Assembly (NCBI RefSeq): GCF_014642875.1
Contig: NZ_BMJC01000007.1
Location: 1 to 64,000, forward strand
Direction: 5' to 3'
From: Puia dinghuensis
GTDB taxonomy: Bacteria > Bacteroidota > Bacteroidia > Chitinophagales > Chitinophagaceae
Length of the DNA: 64,000 bases
Below the pieces are notes generated by a model. The model saw only the letters and a list, made by a program, of their open reading frames with translations. It had not been told where the DNA came from and searched no databases. Made by a program: the position numbers and the translations under genes. Positions 22,866-31,965 of the stretch are shown here, in pieces (the first letter of the stretch is position 1; each line of letters starts with the position of its first letter).

Positions 22866-25331
22866 ATGGTACGTCTGATTTGCCTCTGCTTGCTCTTTCC
22901 CATGCTGGCAAGCGCCAACGTGTACAACGTCACCTCCACCACGGACGGCACCGCCACGAACCAGCTGCGTGGCGCCATTGCTGCCGCGGATGCCGCGGGA
23001 GGCATCAACACGATCAACCTGGCGGCGGGAACATATGTTCTCACCCTGGGGGAGATCAAGTTCGGGAGCCAGGCCGGGACCCTCACCATCGCCGGGGCCG
23101 GACCGGCATCGACGACGATACAGATGAGCACCACCAAACAAGACCGCATCTTCCTCATCAACACGACGGGAAAGGTGTTCAACGTGAGCGTGTCCATCCA
23201 GGGGATCACTTTTACCGGCGGGGTGCTGACGTCTGATGCGTTTGGGGGCGGGGCGATCCTTTGTGGCGGTCCATTGAATACGATGAGCCTGGTCAACTGT
23301 GTCTTTACATCCAATTCTTCCAACAAGGCTTCCCTTGGCGGGGCGGTGGCGATGGAGGGCGGAGGCGATCTGACGGTGAGCGGCTGCACCTTTAGCAACA
23401 ATACCAACCCCAAAGGTAACGGGGGCGCGTTGCATTATTTTATGCCCAATAGCGTCACCGTCGGGACCACGGTCACCAACCTGTCAGGTAGCCTTTCCAT
23501 CAGCAATTGTACGTTTAGCGGTAATACCTGTGGTAATACAACCTCCGGGGGGCCTTATGCGGGAGGCGCGATCGACATCGAGATCCAGGGGACACTGGGT
23601 GGGACTACGTCTACGGTGTCGATGACGCAAAATACGTTTGTGAATAATAAGGCGTTGGGGAGTACCTCGGAGGCCGGCGCTATTGTCATCGCCAATGGTT
23701 TTGCGGCGGGGAATACGGCCTTTATCAATTACAACCGGTTTTATGCAAATACGGCGCACAGCATTCCCGACGTGGTGATGAACAGCGCCAGCGGGAATGT
23801 GGATGTCACGAATAACTGGTGGGGCATCAATGGAGGACCGGTGGCCGCCGGCGATCCGCATGTGGCCGTGGTTGGCAGTGGTGGCTCGGGGGTTCTGACG
23901 TCCAGTCCATGGCTGCGCCTCACCAGTAATGTCAGTGCTACAACGGTCTGTGGCGGGAGTGGTACAGGCGTGACGGTGACGGCGGGTTTTCTGACGAACA
24001 GCGCATCCGCCCTTGTTTCCGCTTCCAACCTGGGGGCGCTGGCGGGAGTGCCGGTGAGCTTTAGCGCCACGCTGGGGTCGATCTCCGGCGCGCAGGCTAC
24101 GATGCAGAGCAGCGGTGTGGCTACGGCGACGTTTTACGGGAATGGAACGGCGGGCACCGCCACGGTGCAGCCCATTGTAGACAGCGTGACTTCGACAGAC
24201 GTGGTTGCGCGGGTGCAAGTCACGGAGACCGCCCCGACACCGGGGACCACATCGACATCCGGATCGGTGACAGTGGGCACGAATGACCCGGTGATCACGG
24301 ACGCGAGCTGCAACCGCATCTGCTACGTCGCCCCGTCGGGCGCCCAGCCGGTGAGCGGCACGGTGAATGCCAGCGTGACGATGGATGCGTCGGTACGAAC
24401 GTATAACGGTAATCAATACCTGACCAGGCATTACGATATCCAGCCGGTTGCGGGGGCCTCTACCGCGACGGCCATGGTGACGCTGTACTATCTGCAAAGC
24501 GAGTTCAATGCGTACAATGCGTTGGTCAGCGGCGCCGCCAATATGCTGCCTACAGGGCCTGCCGATGCCGTGGGAAAGGCGAATCTTACGATCACGCAGT
24601 TTCATGGAACGGGTACGGCGCCGGGCGGCTACAGCGGCTGGGCAGGATCGGGACCGGCGACGGTACTGATCAATCCCGGGGCGACTAATGTAGTTTGGGA
24701 CGCGACAAATAATTTCTGGGCGGTGAGCTTTCCCGTGACGGGCTTCAGCGGCTTCTATGCATCGGGGCCGGCGGGTGTCGGTATTCCGCTGCCGGTGGTG
24801 CTGGAAAGCTTCGGCGGGATGCCGCAGGCAGGCGGGGTCCTGCTGACGTGGAAGGTGGGCGTGGAGACAGGCCTGGCGAGCTACGAGGTGGAGACATCGG
24901 TCGATGGAGTGGGATATGCGAAGATCGGGTCGGTGGCGCCGCGAGATGTCGCGGCGTATCAGTTTTTTCAAGCTGATCCGGCGGCGGGTAACGACTACTA
25001 CCGGCTGCGGATGGTGAATTTGGATGGGACTTTTGCTTATAGTACGATCGTGGTGGTGCATTTGGCGGCGGGTGAGGGTAGTGTGGTGCAGGTGTTGGGT
25101 AATCCTGTGCGCGGCGCCTGTACGATCCGGGTGGTGGCTGCGGCGGCGGGCATGGTGAGCTTGCGGCTGGCGGATATGTCGGGCAAGACTCTCTGGGTGG
25201 GCCGCCAGCTATTGGGTGCGGGGGAAAATACTTTTCTGTTGCCGGAGATGGCGCACCTTGTCGCCGGCATCTATCTCCTCACCGTGGACGGCGCGCAGCT
25301 TCGTGCGACCGTGAAGGTGGTGAAGGAGTAA
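22866..25331 (+). CDS. Large T9SS-exported parallel beta-helix protein
   Basis: 821 residues. Signal peptide ending ASA at about 18. Residues about 20-320 are a right-handed beta-helix of the pectate-lyase/choice-of-anchor type (NQLRGAIAAADAAGGINTINLAAGTYVL, repeated NCxFxxN units such as SGCTFSNNT and SNCTFSGNT, NNWWGINGGP). An Ig/Big-like region with Thr/Ser-rich linkers follows at about 350-640. Then come the LPVVLESFGGM...TWKVGVETGLASYEVE module and a C-terminal sorting domain (GNPVRGACTIRV ... GIYLLTVDGAQLRATVKVVKE). It is probably a surface adhesin or carbohydrate-active protein. The last 22 bases plus the stop and two more bases recur at 26619. Confidence 0.8.
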   Translation: MVRLICLCLLFPMLASANVYNVTSTTDGTATNQLRGAIAAADAAGGINTINLAAGTYVLTLGEIKFGSQAGTLTIAGAGPASTTIQMSTTKQDRIFLINTTGKVFNVSVSIQGITFTGGVLTSDAFGGGAILCGGPLNTMSLVNCVFTSNSSNKASLGGAVAMEGGGDLTVSGCTFSNNTNPKGNGGALHYFMPNSVTVGTTVTNLSGSLSISNCTFSGNTCGNTTSGGPYAGGAIDIEIQGTLGGTTSTVSMTQNTFVNNKALGSTSEAGAIVIANGFAAGNTAFINYNRFYANTAHSIPDVVMNSASGNVDVTNNWWGINGGPVAAGDPHVAVVGSGGSGVLTSSPWLRLTSNVSATTVCGGSGTGVTVTAGFLTNSASALVSASNLGALAGVPVSFSATLGSISGAQATMQSSGVATATFYGNGTAGTATVQPIVDSVTSTDVVARVQVTETAPTPGTTSTSGSVTVGTNDPVITDASCNRICYVAPSGAQPVSGTVNASVTMDASVRTYNGNQYLTRHYDIQPVAGASTATAMVTLYYLQSEFNAYNALVSGAANMLPTGPADAVGKANLTITQFHGTGTAPGGYSGWAGSGPATVLINPGATNVVWDATNNFWAVSFPVTGFSGFYASGPAGVGIPLPVVLESFGGMPQAGGVLLTWKVGVETGLASYEVETSVDGVGYAKIGSVAPRDVAAYQFFQADPAAGNDYYRLRMVNLDGTFAYSTIVVVHLAAGEGSVVQVLGNPVRGACTIRVVAAAAGMVSLRLADMSGKTLWVGRQLLGAGENTFLLPEMAHLVAGIYLLTVDGAQLRATVKVVKE

Positions 25332-25333
25332 AA
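25307..25333 (+). repeat. 3' end of the beta-helix T9SS gene, left copy of a perfect 27-bp direct repeat
   Basis: GACCGTGAAGGTGGTGAAGG (the final TVKVVKE codons), then the stop and two more A. The exact 27-mer recurs at 26619-26645. The Rpn-type nuclease gene is the only gene between the copies. Confidence 0.85.
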
Positions 25334-25428
25334 TTTTTTTTTGTCTTTGGGAATTTCATATCTTTGTTCGGCTATTTACCTACCACTTCTTATCTAATCC
25401 ACTTGCTTTTTTCCAGCACTCGCTATTG

Positions 25429-25449
25429 ATCGAACGGAATTCGTTCGAT
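25429..25449. promoter_or_regulatory. Operator-like hairpin upstream of the Rpn nuclease gene
   Basis: ATCGAACG and CGTTCGAT form an 8-bp inverted repeat around GAATT, about 105 bp before the start codon. A possible -7 box TATCTTTG lies at 25359. Regulation is inferred from position only. Confidence 0.35.
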
Positions 25450-25553
25450 GCGATTGTCTTTTTCTTACGACTGACTTTTTTTTGCGACTGACTTTTTCTT
25501 CCGATCGTCTTTTTATGGATGCGGAAGGAATTTTCGATGGTTAATGAAGCCTT

Positions 25554-26504
25554 ATGAGACCGAAGTATGATAAGCTGTGGAAGGGTATTCTCGAGGTAGT
25601 GATAAAGGACTTGCTGCTTTTCGTCGAACCGGATATTGAAAAGTACCTGGACCTGCAACGTGGATTCGAATTCCTGGATAAGGAGTTGGTAGAAATGGAT
25701 CCGCAGCCAGACAAGCCTTCGAATACGCGGGTAGTGGATAAGTTGGTAAAGGCCTACCTGCGGGATGGGGCTGAAAGCTGGATGTTATTGCATGTGGAGG
25801 TTCAGGGGAATAAGGACGGGGATTTTGCGCGGCGGATGTTTGAGTATTTCATCAGGTTGCTTAGCAAATATGAGCAGCCGGTGGCGGCGATCGCCGTATT
25901 TTCGGGTAGGGACGGGAAGAAAATGCCGGCGGCGTATGAAGATCGATGTTTATGGATGCGGGCGCGATATGAGTATAAGACCTTGTGCATTACGGATTAT
26001 CCGGATGAAGTGTTACAGACGAGCCTGAACCCTTTTGCGACGGTGCTGATGGTGGCAAAGGAGGTGCTGCTGCGGGTCAAAGACACGAAGGTGGAATGGG
26101 AAAATGCACTATATGAGCATAAGGTATTGGTGGCAAGACTGATCAAGGAGAGAATGGCGGTATACGGGAGGAGGAAAACAAGGGCGATGATGATCTTTTT
26201 ACATAATTATGTGGTGTTTGAATCACCGGAGATGAATCATAAATTTATTCAACAAACGGATGAAATTTTTAAAAAAAAGAATACTATGGGGTACTTTGAA
26301 TGTTGGGGGGAAATAAGGCACGAGGAAGGCGTCGAGGAAGGGCACGAGAAAGGCTTAAAGGAGGGCTTCGAAAAAGCCGTTCGGTCATTGCTGACCAACA
26401 CGAAATTTTCGACGGTGAAGATCGCCGCAATGTTGGAGGTTCCTGTTTCCCGGGTCAGGAAAATAAAGCGAAAGATGAACGCGGAATTAATTACGCTGAA
26501 ATAA
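25554..26504 (+). CDS. Rpn-family recombination-promoting nuclease (PD-(D/E)XK transposase-like)
   Basis: 316 residues. The segment WMLLHVEVQGNKDGDFARRMFEYFIRL holds the E-x-Q (E-x-K type) catalytic pair, with an upstream Asp region. This is the signature of Rpn/YhgA-like nucleases, which stimulate recombination by DNA cleavage and are now also seen as phage-defence toxins. A C-terminal Glu/Gly-rich repeat (EEGVEEGHEKGLKEGFEKA) precedes a short HTH-like tail (TVKIAAMLEVPVSRVRKIKRK), which is typical of the family. It is flanked by direct repeats of the preceding gene's 3' end. A terminator follows directly. Confidence 0.8.
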   Translation: MRPKYDKLWKGILEVVIKDLLLFVEPDIEKYLDLQRGFEFLDKELVEMDPQPDKPSNTRVVDKLVKAYLRDGAESWMLLHVEVQGNKDGDFARRMFEYFIRLLSKYEQPVAAIAVFSGRDGKKMPAAYEDRCLWMRARYEYKTLCITDYPDEVLQTSLNPFATVLMVAKEVLLRVKDTKVEWENALYEHKVLVARLIKERMAVYGRRKTRAMMIFLHNYVVFESPEMNHKFIQQTDEIFKKKNTMGYFECWGEIRHEEGVEEGHEKGLKEGFEKAVRSLLTNTKFSTVKIAAMLEVPVSRVRKIKRKMNAELITLK

Positions 26505-26538
26505 TTCCACTGAAATAATTTCGCTTTTGATAATACTG

Positions 26539-26568
26539 TAAGCCGTCGGTTCGCTCGGCGGCTTTTTT
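26539..26568 (+). terminator. Rho-independent terminator of the Rpn nuclease gene
   Basis: The stem AGCCGTCGG/CTCGGCGGCT around a TTCG-type loop is followed by TTTTTTG, 35 bp after the stop codon. Confidence 0.8.
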
Positions 26569-26618
26569 GTTTTTGGGCAGGCGGAGGCAGGGCGATCGGA
26601 TGGGGGGCAGGTGAGGGA

Positions 26619-26645
26619 GACCGTGAAGGTGGTGAAGGAGTAAAA
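26619..26645 (+). repeat. Right copy of the 27-bp direct repeat (T9SS gene 3' end)
   Basis: Identical to 25307-25333, including the TAA stop, but not attached to any sorting-domain reading frame upstream. It marks the right border of the 1.3-kb segment carrying the Rpn gene. Confidence 0.85.
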
Positions 26646-26752
26646 CGGACGGCGGGTGTATCGAAAACGGACATCGGCGGGGCGGGGATGGGGTGTAAGG
26701 GGCTCAGCACCAAGGGTATGGGGATTGGCATTTTGTGTGTGCAGGATAGAGC

Positions 26753-29218
26753 ATGATAACCAACTACCTGAGAACGGCCTGGCGGCGGCTGCGGAAAAAT
26801 AAGGGATTCTTCGCGCTCAACTTCTTCGGGCTTTATATCAGCGTGACGGCTTGTGTGCTGATCGCGCTGCTTATTTTTTATGAGTCGGGGTTCGACCGTA
26901 GCACCGCGACTGGGGGCGCCCGGATCTACCGCGTGGTGAGCCAGGTCACCAATGAGAAGGGGACGACTTTCGAAGCGGTGACGCCTTATCCGCTGGCCGC
27001 AGCCTTACGTACGAGGTTGCCGGAAGGGGGCCGCGTAGCACAGATCAGCTGCGATCGGGAGACCTCAGTCCTCATCGGCGACCAGGTGTTGAAAGAGACG
27101 AAGGTGGTGTTTGCCGACTCCGTTTTTCCGAAGCTATGGCCTCTGGCGGTGAAGGCTGGCAGCCTGGCGCGCGCGTTTGCCGAGCCGGGGTTCTGTGTAT
27201 TGCCCGAGTCGACGGCGCGTCGGTATTTTGGGAATCCCGGCCGTGGGGGACGCGAAGGGGGCGAAGGATTCGATGCCGTCATTGGCAAACGGATCAAGGT
27301 CGGCGGCAAGCTCGATCTCGAAGTGGCAGCCGTGGTGGGTGATGCGCCGGGTAACACGCATCTCCCTTATCATCTTCTGATCTCCTACCGGAGTTTTACT
27401 GCTGACTTCATCGGGGGCTTCAACATCGATCAATGGAGCCTCACTGCCAGCGGATATACCTATGTCGCATTGCTCTCGCCGCAGGACGTGGCGCCCACCG
27501 AAAGCATCCTGGCCGGGCTGATACAGGAGCATCTCGATAAGGAAGATCGCCGGAGTACGCACTACCTGTTGCAATCGATCAGGGCGATACACTACGATAC
27601 CCGTTTTGCCTCGAGCAATCCGGGTTATACGATCTCGCCCAATTACCTGTATCTCGTGGGGGCGATCGGGCTGTTCCTGATGCTGGCCGCCTGTATCAAC
27701 TATACCAACCTCTCCACCGCGCTGGCTATCCGCCAGTCGAAGGAAGTGGGCATCCGCAAGACCCTGGGCGCGACGCGGCGGCAGCTGATCCGTCAATTGC
27801 TGACTGAATCGTTGCTGCTGACGGGGATAGCGATCGTCGCGACGGCGCTGAGCGTACGGTTCTTCCTGCCGCTGATGAACGGTTTCCTCGAAAAGCAGAT
27901 ACCCCTGGACTGGCTCAACTGGACGAGCGGCGGCTTCCTGCTGGCGTTGTGGGTGGTGGTATCGCTGCTCGCGGGCGTGTATCCGGCGTTTGTGCTGTCG
28001 GGCTTCCGGCCGGTGACGGCGTTGAAGAGTAAAGTGTTCACGCCGGGAGCTTCCGTGTTGAACCTTCGGCGGGGGCTGGTGGTGTTCCAGTTTGTGACGG
28101 CCCAGATACTCATCATCGGCGCTATCGTCGTAGCCCGGCAGATGGCTTATATCCGCGAGGCGCCGATGGGCTTCAATAAAGACCTCGTGGTGGACATCGC
28201 GCTTCCCAACAACCATCCAAAGGAGATGAAGGCTTTCCGCAGCCGGCTGGGTGACGTTGCGGGGATAGCGGAGGTGAGCTTCTCGATATCGGCGCCCATC
28301 TCCAACAATCATGTGGGAACGGGTTTCAACCTGCGCGAACAATTCCCAACCAAAGAATACGATGTGGCGGTAAAGCCTGCGGACGAACGGTATCTTTCTA
28401 CCTACGGTCTGCAGCTGGTAGCGGGCCGCTGGTTCGATGCGACGGATGAACGGGCAGTGGAGGGCGATGGGCCGGATTCGCTGAAGAAATATACATTGGT
28501 GTTGAATGAAACGGCAACGCGCAAGCTGGGATTCCGGCGGCCGGAGGATGCGATCGGCCGTTATGTGCGGATTGGGATCAACGAAATATCGGCTCCGGTG
28601 GTCGGGGTGGTGAAGGATTATCATGTGGCGTCGATGCATGACGCGATCATGCCGGTGGTGATGGTGCCGTTTCCTTACCTCTATTATACGGTGGGTATGC
28701 GGTTGCGGAATGGGTATTCCAGCGCGACGCTGGCGGAGGTGGGGAAGGCGTTCAAGGCCGTGTATCCGCATGAGCTGTTCGAGACGTCGTTTCTCGATGA
28801 GGCGGTGGCGGCGCAGTATGCCGAAGAGCGGCGGACGCAAGCGTTGTTCGAGCTGTTCATGGGGATGTCTATTGCCATAAATGTGCTGGGTCTCATCGGA
28901 CTTTTGTCCTTTATGATCGAGTCGAAGACGAAGGAGGTGGGCATCCGTAAAGTGTTGGGCGCGTCCATTGGCGACATCTCGATGCTGTTGTCGAAGGACT
29001 TTCTGCGGCTTAGCGGCCTCGCCTTTTTGATCGCCGCTCCGGTGGCGGGACTGCTGATGCATCGGTGGTTGCAGGATTTTGCCTATCGCGCATCGCTGGC
29101 CTGGTGGGTGTTTGCAGGGGCGTTGCTGGCGACGCTGCTGGTGACCGCCGCGGCGATAAGTTTTCAGACTTTGCGGGCCGCGGTGCGCAATCCGGTTAAG
29201 GCGTTGCGTAGCGAGTGA
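26753..29218 (+). CDS. FtsX/MacB-type ABC transporter permease
   Basis: 821 residues, with two MacB_PCD/FtsX units as in the protein at 3769. The N-terminal helix is at about 20-42. The first FtsX unit has RQSKEVGIRKTLGATRRQLIRQL and the second SKTKEVGIRKVLGASIGDISML. The protein ends NPVKALRSE. A Gly-rich insertion (GNPGRGGREGGEGFD) breaks the first periplasmic domain. No ATPase gene is adjacent. It is convergent with the GH64 lipoprotein gene, with only 6 bp between the two stops. Substrate unknown. Confidence 0.9.
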   Translation: MITNYLRTAWRRLRKNKGFFALNFFGLYISVTACVLIALLIFYESGFDRSTATGGARIYRVVSQVTNEKGTTFEAVTPYPLAAALRTRLPEGGRVAQISCDRETSVLIGDQVLKETKVVFADSVFPKLWPLAVKAGSLARAFAEPGFCVLPESTARRYFGNPGRGGREGGEGFDAVIGKRIKVGGKLDLEVAAVVGDAPGNTHLPYHLLISYRSFTADFIGGFNIDQWSLTASGYTYVALLSPQDVAPTESILAGLIQEHLDKEDRRSTHYLLQSIRAIHYDTRFASSNPGYTISPNYLYLVGAIGLFLMLAACINYTNLSTALAIRQSKEVGIRKTLGATRRQLIRQLLTESLLLTGIAIVATALSVRFFLPLMNGFLEKQIPLDWLNWTSGGFLLALWVVVSLLAGVYPAFVLSGFRPVTALKSKVFTPGASVLNLRRGLVVFQFVTAQILIIGAIVVARQMAYIREAPMGFNKDLVVDIALPNNHPKEMKAFRSRLGDVAGIAEVSFSISAPISNNHVGTGFNLREQFPTKEYDVAVKPADERYLSTYGLQLVAGRWFDATDERAVEGDGPDSLKKYTLVLNETATRKLGFRRPEDAIGRYVRIGINEISAPVVGVVKDYHVASMHDAIMPVVMVPFPYLYYTVGMRLRNGYSSATLAEVGKAFKAVYPHELFETSFLDEAVAAQYAEERRTQALFELFMGMSIAINVLGLIGLLSFMIESKTKEVGIRKVLGASIGDISMLLSKDFLRLSGLAFLIAAPVAGLLMHRWLQDFAYRASLAWWVFAGALLATLLVTAAAISFQTLRAAVRNPVKALRSE

Positions 29219-29224
29219 GCCGCA

Positions 29225-30628
29225 CTAGTTATTGGGAACCGGCCCAAAATACAGCGTGCAATATGCCGGATTATCTCCCACGATGGTCGAAGACTGGTTG
29301 GCGTCGTCGTCATAAGAAAATGCATATTGCAAGCCATGATATGACACACCCGGAGCGTGCCAGAATGCCGCATAATAATTGTAAGGATCTTTTTTGTAGA
29401 ATTTCGACACGTCGTCCGGGTATTGGATCTGCCCTACCGCGGCATCGGTGACGATGCTGTGCCGGTTTAAGGCTGCTACAAATGCCACCCGCAGGGCATT
29501 ATCCAGCTCGTGACCTGGTGTTCCATTCAAAGAAGAATTATTAAAGGCGCCGGTACCGGCGTTGCCTCCTAATACGTCTGATGTCGTAGGTTTGATGGGC
29601 AAGGTTCCTCCAGTCACCACGGCCTTTCCATTTACCGTTTGGGTTTGAGTGAAATTGAAAACGTTGTTGTTGTCTACCCTTCCCCGGATAACAAGATTCG
29701 AATCAGTACTGCCAACGTTGGCGCTGCCTAAGACGATCAGCAGATCTCTGCTTTTATAATTCTGCCAGATGCTATCGATATAGGTTTGAAAATGCTGGTA
29801 AGAAGCCGTTTGGGTAAATATTTGTTTACCCGATGCGTCCGTCATGCCGCCCGGATTTACGATGTCCTGGAAAAATGTCCTGTAGCACTGGTTGTAGTCG
29901 GCCGGCTTATTAAAATTCAGAAAAGCCTGGATGGTGTTTTTATAGTTCATGAGTTCTCCCGCCCTTTGTATGGTTCCCTTCGTTCCTTGAAGTGCGTTGA
30001 GTTCGAAGCCCATGGAAAGGGCGTATTCATCGACCCGGGATGTATTGGCAAAGACCCGCGCACCGCTGCCGGTGGAATAATAAGTGAATTCCATAAAATC
30101 AAAAACGGTTCCATAGTTCGCGTCGGTGGGGTTGGTGCTCTTGATCGGCGCACCCAGGCTGGCGCCTCCGGGATTAATATAGTAATAGAGGGGCTTGCCA
30201 ATCGAAAGCAGGATCCGCCCACTCTGAATAAAGGGAAGCGGGATAGAATGATGACCTGTTGCGGGATCAACCGGCATATCGGAGATCTTTGTCGCGATGA
30301 CGATGAATTTCCCGCCGTCCGATGGGTTGTTTGGATTAGCCACCTGGGGCAGGGCGCTGAGATTGTTCAGAAGCACCGTCTTTCCCGTCTTCATGTCGAT
30401 GTAGGCACTTTGGGAGTTGGCGCCGGTGGTTGCTCCTATCACCCCAACATACAGCTGATCGTCGTTGTAGTCGGTCGGGTCGGAATTCACGATATCCAGG
30501 TGAACACCTCCGTTTGCGTAATCATTGTAATTTATCGGCCCGAGGGAGGGTGCTTTACTGTTACTTTTTTTACAACCGGCCAAAATGAGAAGGAGTGGCA
30601 GAGCAGCGAGAATTGTTTTAGTTTTCAT
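29225..30628 (-). CDS. Lipoprotein, glycoside hydrolase family 64-like beta-1,3-glucanase
   Basis: 467 residues with a lipoprotein signal (LLLILAGCKKS). The segments GRILLSIGKPLYYYINPGG, FDFMEFTYYSTGSGARVFANTSRVDEYALSMGFEL and the C-terminal YNYYAAFWHAPGVSYHGLQYAFSYDD match the layout of GH64 beta-1,3-glucanases, with Glu in FMEFTY and Asp in RVDEYAL as the likely catalytic acids. GH64 enzymes release pentasaccharides from laminarin-type glucans such as fungal cell walls. Location would be the outer membrane. Family assignment is by recalled pattern. A thaumatin-like protein without activity is the alternative. Confidence 0.7.
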   Translation of the reverse strand: MKTKTILAALPLLLILAGCKKSNSKAPSLGPINYNDYANGGVHLDIVNSDPTDYNDDQLYVGVIGATTGANSQSAYIDMKTGKTVLLNNLSALPQVANPNNPSDGGKFIVIATKISDMPVDPATGHHSIPLPFIQSGRILLSIGKPLYYYINPGGASLGAPIKSTNPTDANYGTVFDFMEFTYYSTGSGARVFANTSRVDEYALSMGFELNALQGTKGTIQRAGELMNYKNTIQAFLNFNKPADYNQCYRTFFQDIVNPGGMTDASGKQIFTQTASYQHFQTYIDSIWQNYKSRDLLIVLGSANVGSTDSNLVIRGRVDNNNVFNFTQTQTVNGKAVVTGGTLPIKPTTSDVLGGNAGTGAFNNSSLNGTPGHELDNALRVAFVAALNRHSIVTDAAVGQIQYPDDVSKFYKKDPYNYYAAFWHAPGVSYHGLQYAFSYDDDANQSSTIVGDNPAYCTLYFGPVPNN

Positions 30629-30743
30629 AAGAAACGGATAGATCTAGAGTTGCGACATCATGGTCAAATATGATGCCATTCTTTAAGCTGTTGTTCTGCA
30701 CAATAATATATGAGGTTGGCACGTTTTTTTCTTGTAAAAAGCG

Positions 30744-30751
30744 TATATTTG
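30744..30751 (+). promoter_or_regulatory. Candidate -7 element upstream of the HAD gene
   Basis: TATATTTG fits the TAnnTTTG consensus and lies 112 bp before the start. The -33 element is not well placed (TTG at 30716 or 30732), so this is tentative. Confidence 0.35.
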
Positions 30752-30863
30752 CGCATCTTCTTGCCCGTCTTCTTTTTCTTGCCTATTATTTATCGTCTCT
30801 CGTTTCTTGCTGCATGTAATGTTGCGAGCCATAGTATTGTTCATTCTTAAAAATCAGACAACT

Positions 30864-31721
30864 ATGGAAAAGAAAGGCTTCCTCATCGACATGGATGGAG
30901 TTATTTACAAAGGCAGTGAGCCGATTCCCGGCGCCGTAGAGTTTATCAATCGCCTGCGGGACAAGGGGTATCCCTTCCTTTTTTTAACGAATAACAGCCA
31001 GCGCACCAACCGGGACGTGTGCTATAAGCTGCGCAAGATGGGCTTTAACGTCACCGACGAAGACATCTTCACCTGTGCGATGGCTACGGCGCGCTATTTG
31101 GCGTCGCGCAAGGAGAACGGTACGGCCTATGTCATCGGCGAAGGCGGTCTGCTCACCGAATTGCACAATATCGGGTATTCCATTGTCGACGATCATCCCG
31201 ACTATGTGATCATCGGCGAAGGCCGGACGATCATGCTGGAATCGGTGGATAAGGCGATCAATATGATCCTGGGCGGAGCGAAGCTGATCGCGACGAACCT
31301 TGACCCCAACTGCCCGGTGGCTGGCGGTAAATACCGCGCCGGTTGCGGGGCCTTTGTAGCGATGCTGGAGTTTGCGACGGGCCGCCAGGCCTTTAGTGTG
31401 GGCAAGCCCAGTCCGGTGATGATGCGGATGGCGCGAAAGATACTGGGACTGTCGACCGACGAGACGATCATGATCGGTGATACGATGGGTACCGACATCC
31501 TCGGCGCGGGGTCCATGGGGTTCACGACGGTGCTGACGCTTTCGGGTGTGACGCAGGAGAGCGATCTGGCGCAGTTTGGATATGCGCCGGATTTCATCAT
31601 TCATTCTGTCCGCGATTTACTCGACGAGAACCTGTTCTCGCGTGTGCTGGCGCAGCAGCATGGGCAATATGCGTATTTGGAGGCGTTGGTTGGAAAGTCG
31701 GAGGGCGTAGATAGGGCGTGA
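30864..31721 (+). CDS. HAD-IIA family phosphatase (NagD/4-nitrophenylphosphatase type)
   Basis: 285 residues from the ATG at 30864. The longer frame upstream begins at a TTG and looks like untranslated leader. Motif I is LIDMDGVIYKG, motif II FLTNNSQ, the lysine of motif III lies in SVGKPSPVM, and motif IV is MIGDTMGTDILGA. The large C2 cap between motifs II and III, with TNLDPNCPV, is typical of NagD-like enzymes. It is a cytoplasmic phosphatase for small phosphorylated metabolites (nucleotides, sugar phosphates). No pathway partner is next to it. Confidence 0.85.
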   Translation: MEKKGFLIDMDGVIYKGSEPIPGAVEFINRLRDKGYPFLFLTNNSQRTNRDVCYKLRKMGFNVTDEDIFTCAMATARYLASRKENGTAYVIGEGGLLTELHNIGYSIVDDHPDYVIIGEGRTIMLESVDKAINMILGGAKLIATNLDPNCPVAGGKYRAGCGAFVAMLEFATGRQAFSVGKPSPVMMRMARKILGLSTDETIMIGDTMGTDILGAGSMGFTTVLTLSGVTQESDLAQFGYAPDFIIHSVRDLLDENLFSRVLAQQHGQYAYLEALVGKSEGVDRA

Positions 31722-31745
31722 TGTGGAGCAGTGGGTGTTGGGAGG

Positions 31746-31928
31746 TCAGTCCTTGCGCATCCTTTCCTCAATTTCTTTCGGCAGCCCATGGGCTTCGATA
31801 AACGCCTTGGCTCTTTCGGCCATTTTCACGAAGAAAGGATGATTCTGGTAGTTGCCGACGCGATCGCTGATAATGGCGTTTGTCTTGGCTATTGCCTCTT
31901 GTTTAAGTTGTTCTTCTTCGGGTGTCAT
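31746..31928 (-). CDS. Small hypothetical protein downstream of the DUF6934 gene
   Basis: 60 residues (MTPEEEQLKQEAIAKTNAIISD ... GLPKEIEERMRKD), fully charged and helical. The ATG at 31928 is chosen because the upstream extension overlaps the preceding gene and is unlike it in composition. It lies 37 bp after the DUF6934 gene on the same strand, so the two probably form one operon. No family recognised. The size and pairing resemble toxin-antitoxin or toxin-immunity modules, but there is no direct evidence. Confidence 0.55.
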   Translation of the reverse strand: MTPEEEQLKQEAIAKTNAIISDRVGNYQNHPFFVKMAERAKAFIEAHGLPKEIEERMRKD

Positions 31929-31965
31929 AAGAGTAAATTTACTGAAAAAAAGATTCCTTACAAAG

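Noticed and set aside
23484-25061. 525-residue minus-strand frame across the beta-helix gene
   Set aside because: Composition is His/Arg-rich and meaningless, and the plus strand encodes an obvious exported protein with sorting domain.
25340-25366. Complete promoter for the Rpn gene
   Set aside because: The -7 box TATCTTTG is good, but the only TTTG upstream is 15 bp away, too close for the usual 19-21 bp spacing.
25380-25658. Lys-rich 92-residue minus-strand frame between the beta-helix and Rpn genes
   Set aside because: It overlaps the Rpn coding start, lacks family resemblance, and its Lys-rich part comes from TTTTTC-rich non-coding DNA.
27134-29062. 642-residue open frame on the minus strand across the FtsX permease gene
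   Set aside because: Same reason: Arg/His/Gln-rich composition, no start context, fully covered by a conserved permease on the other strand.
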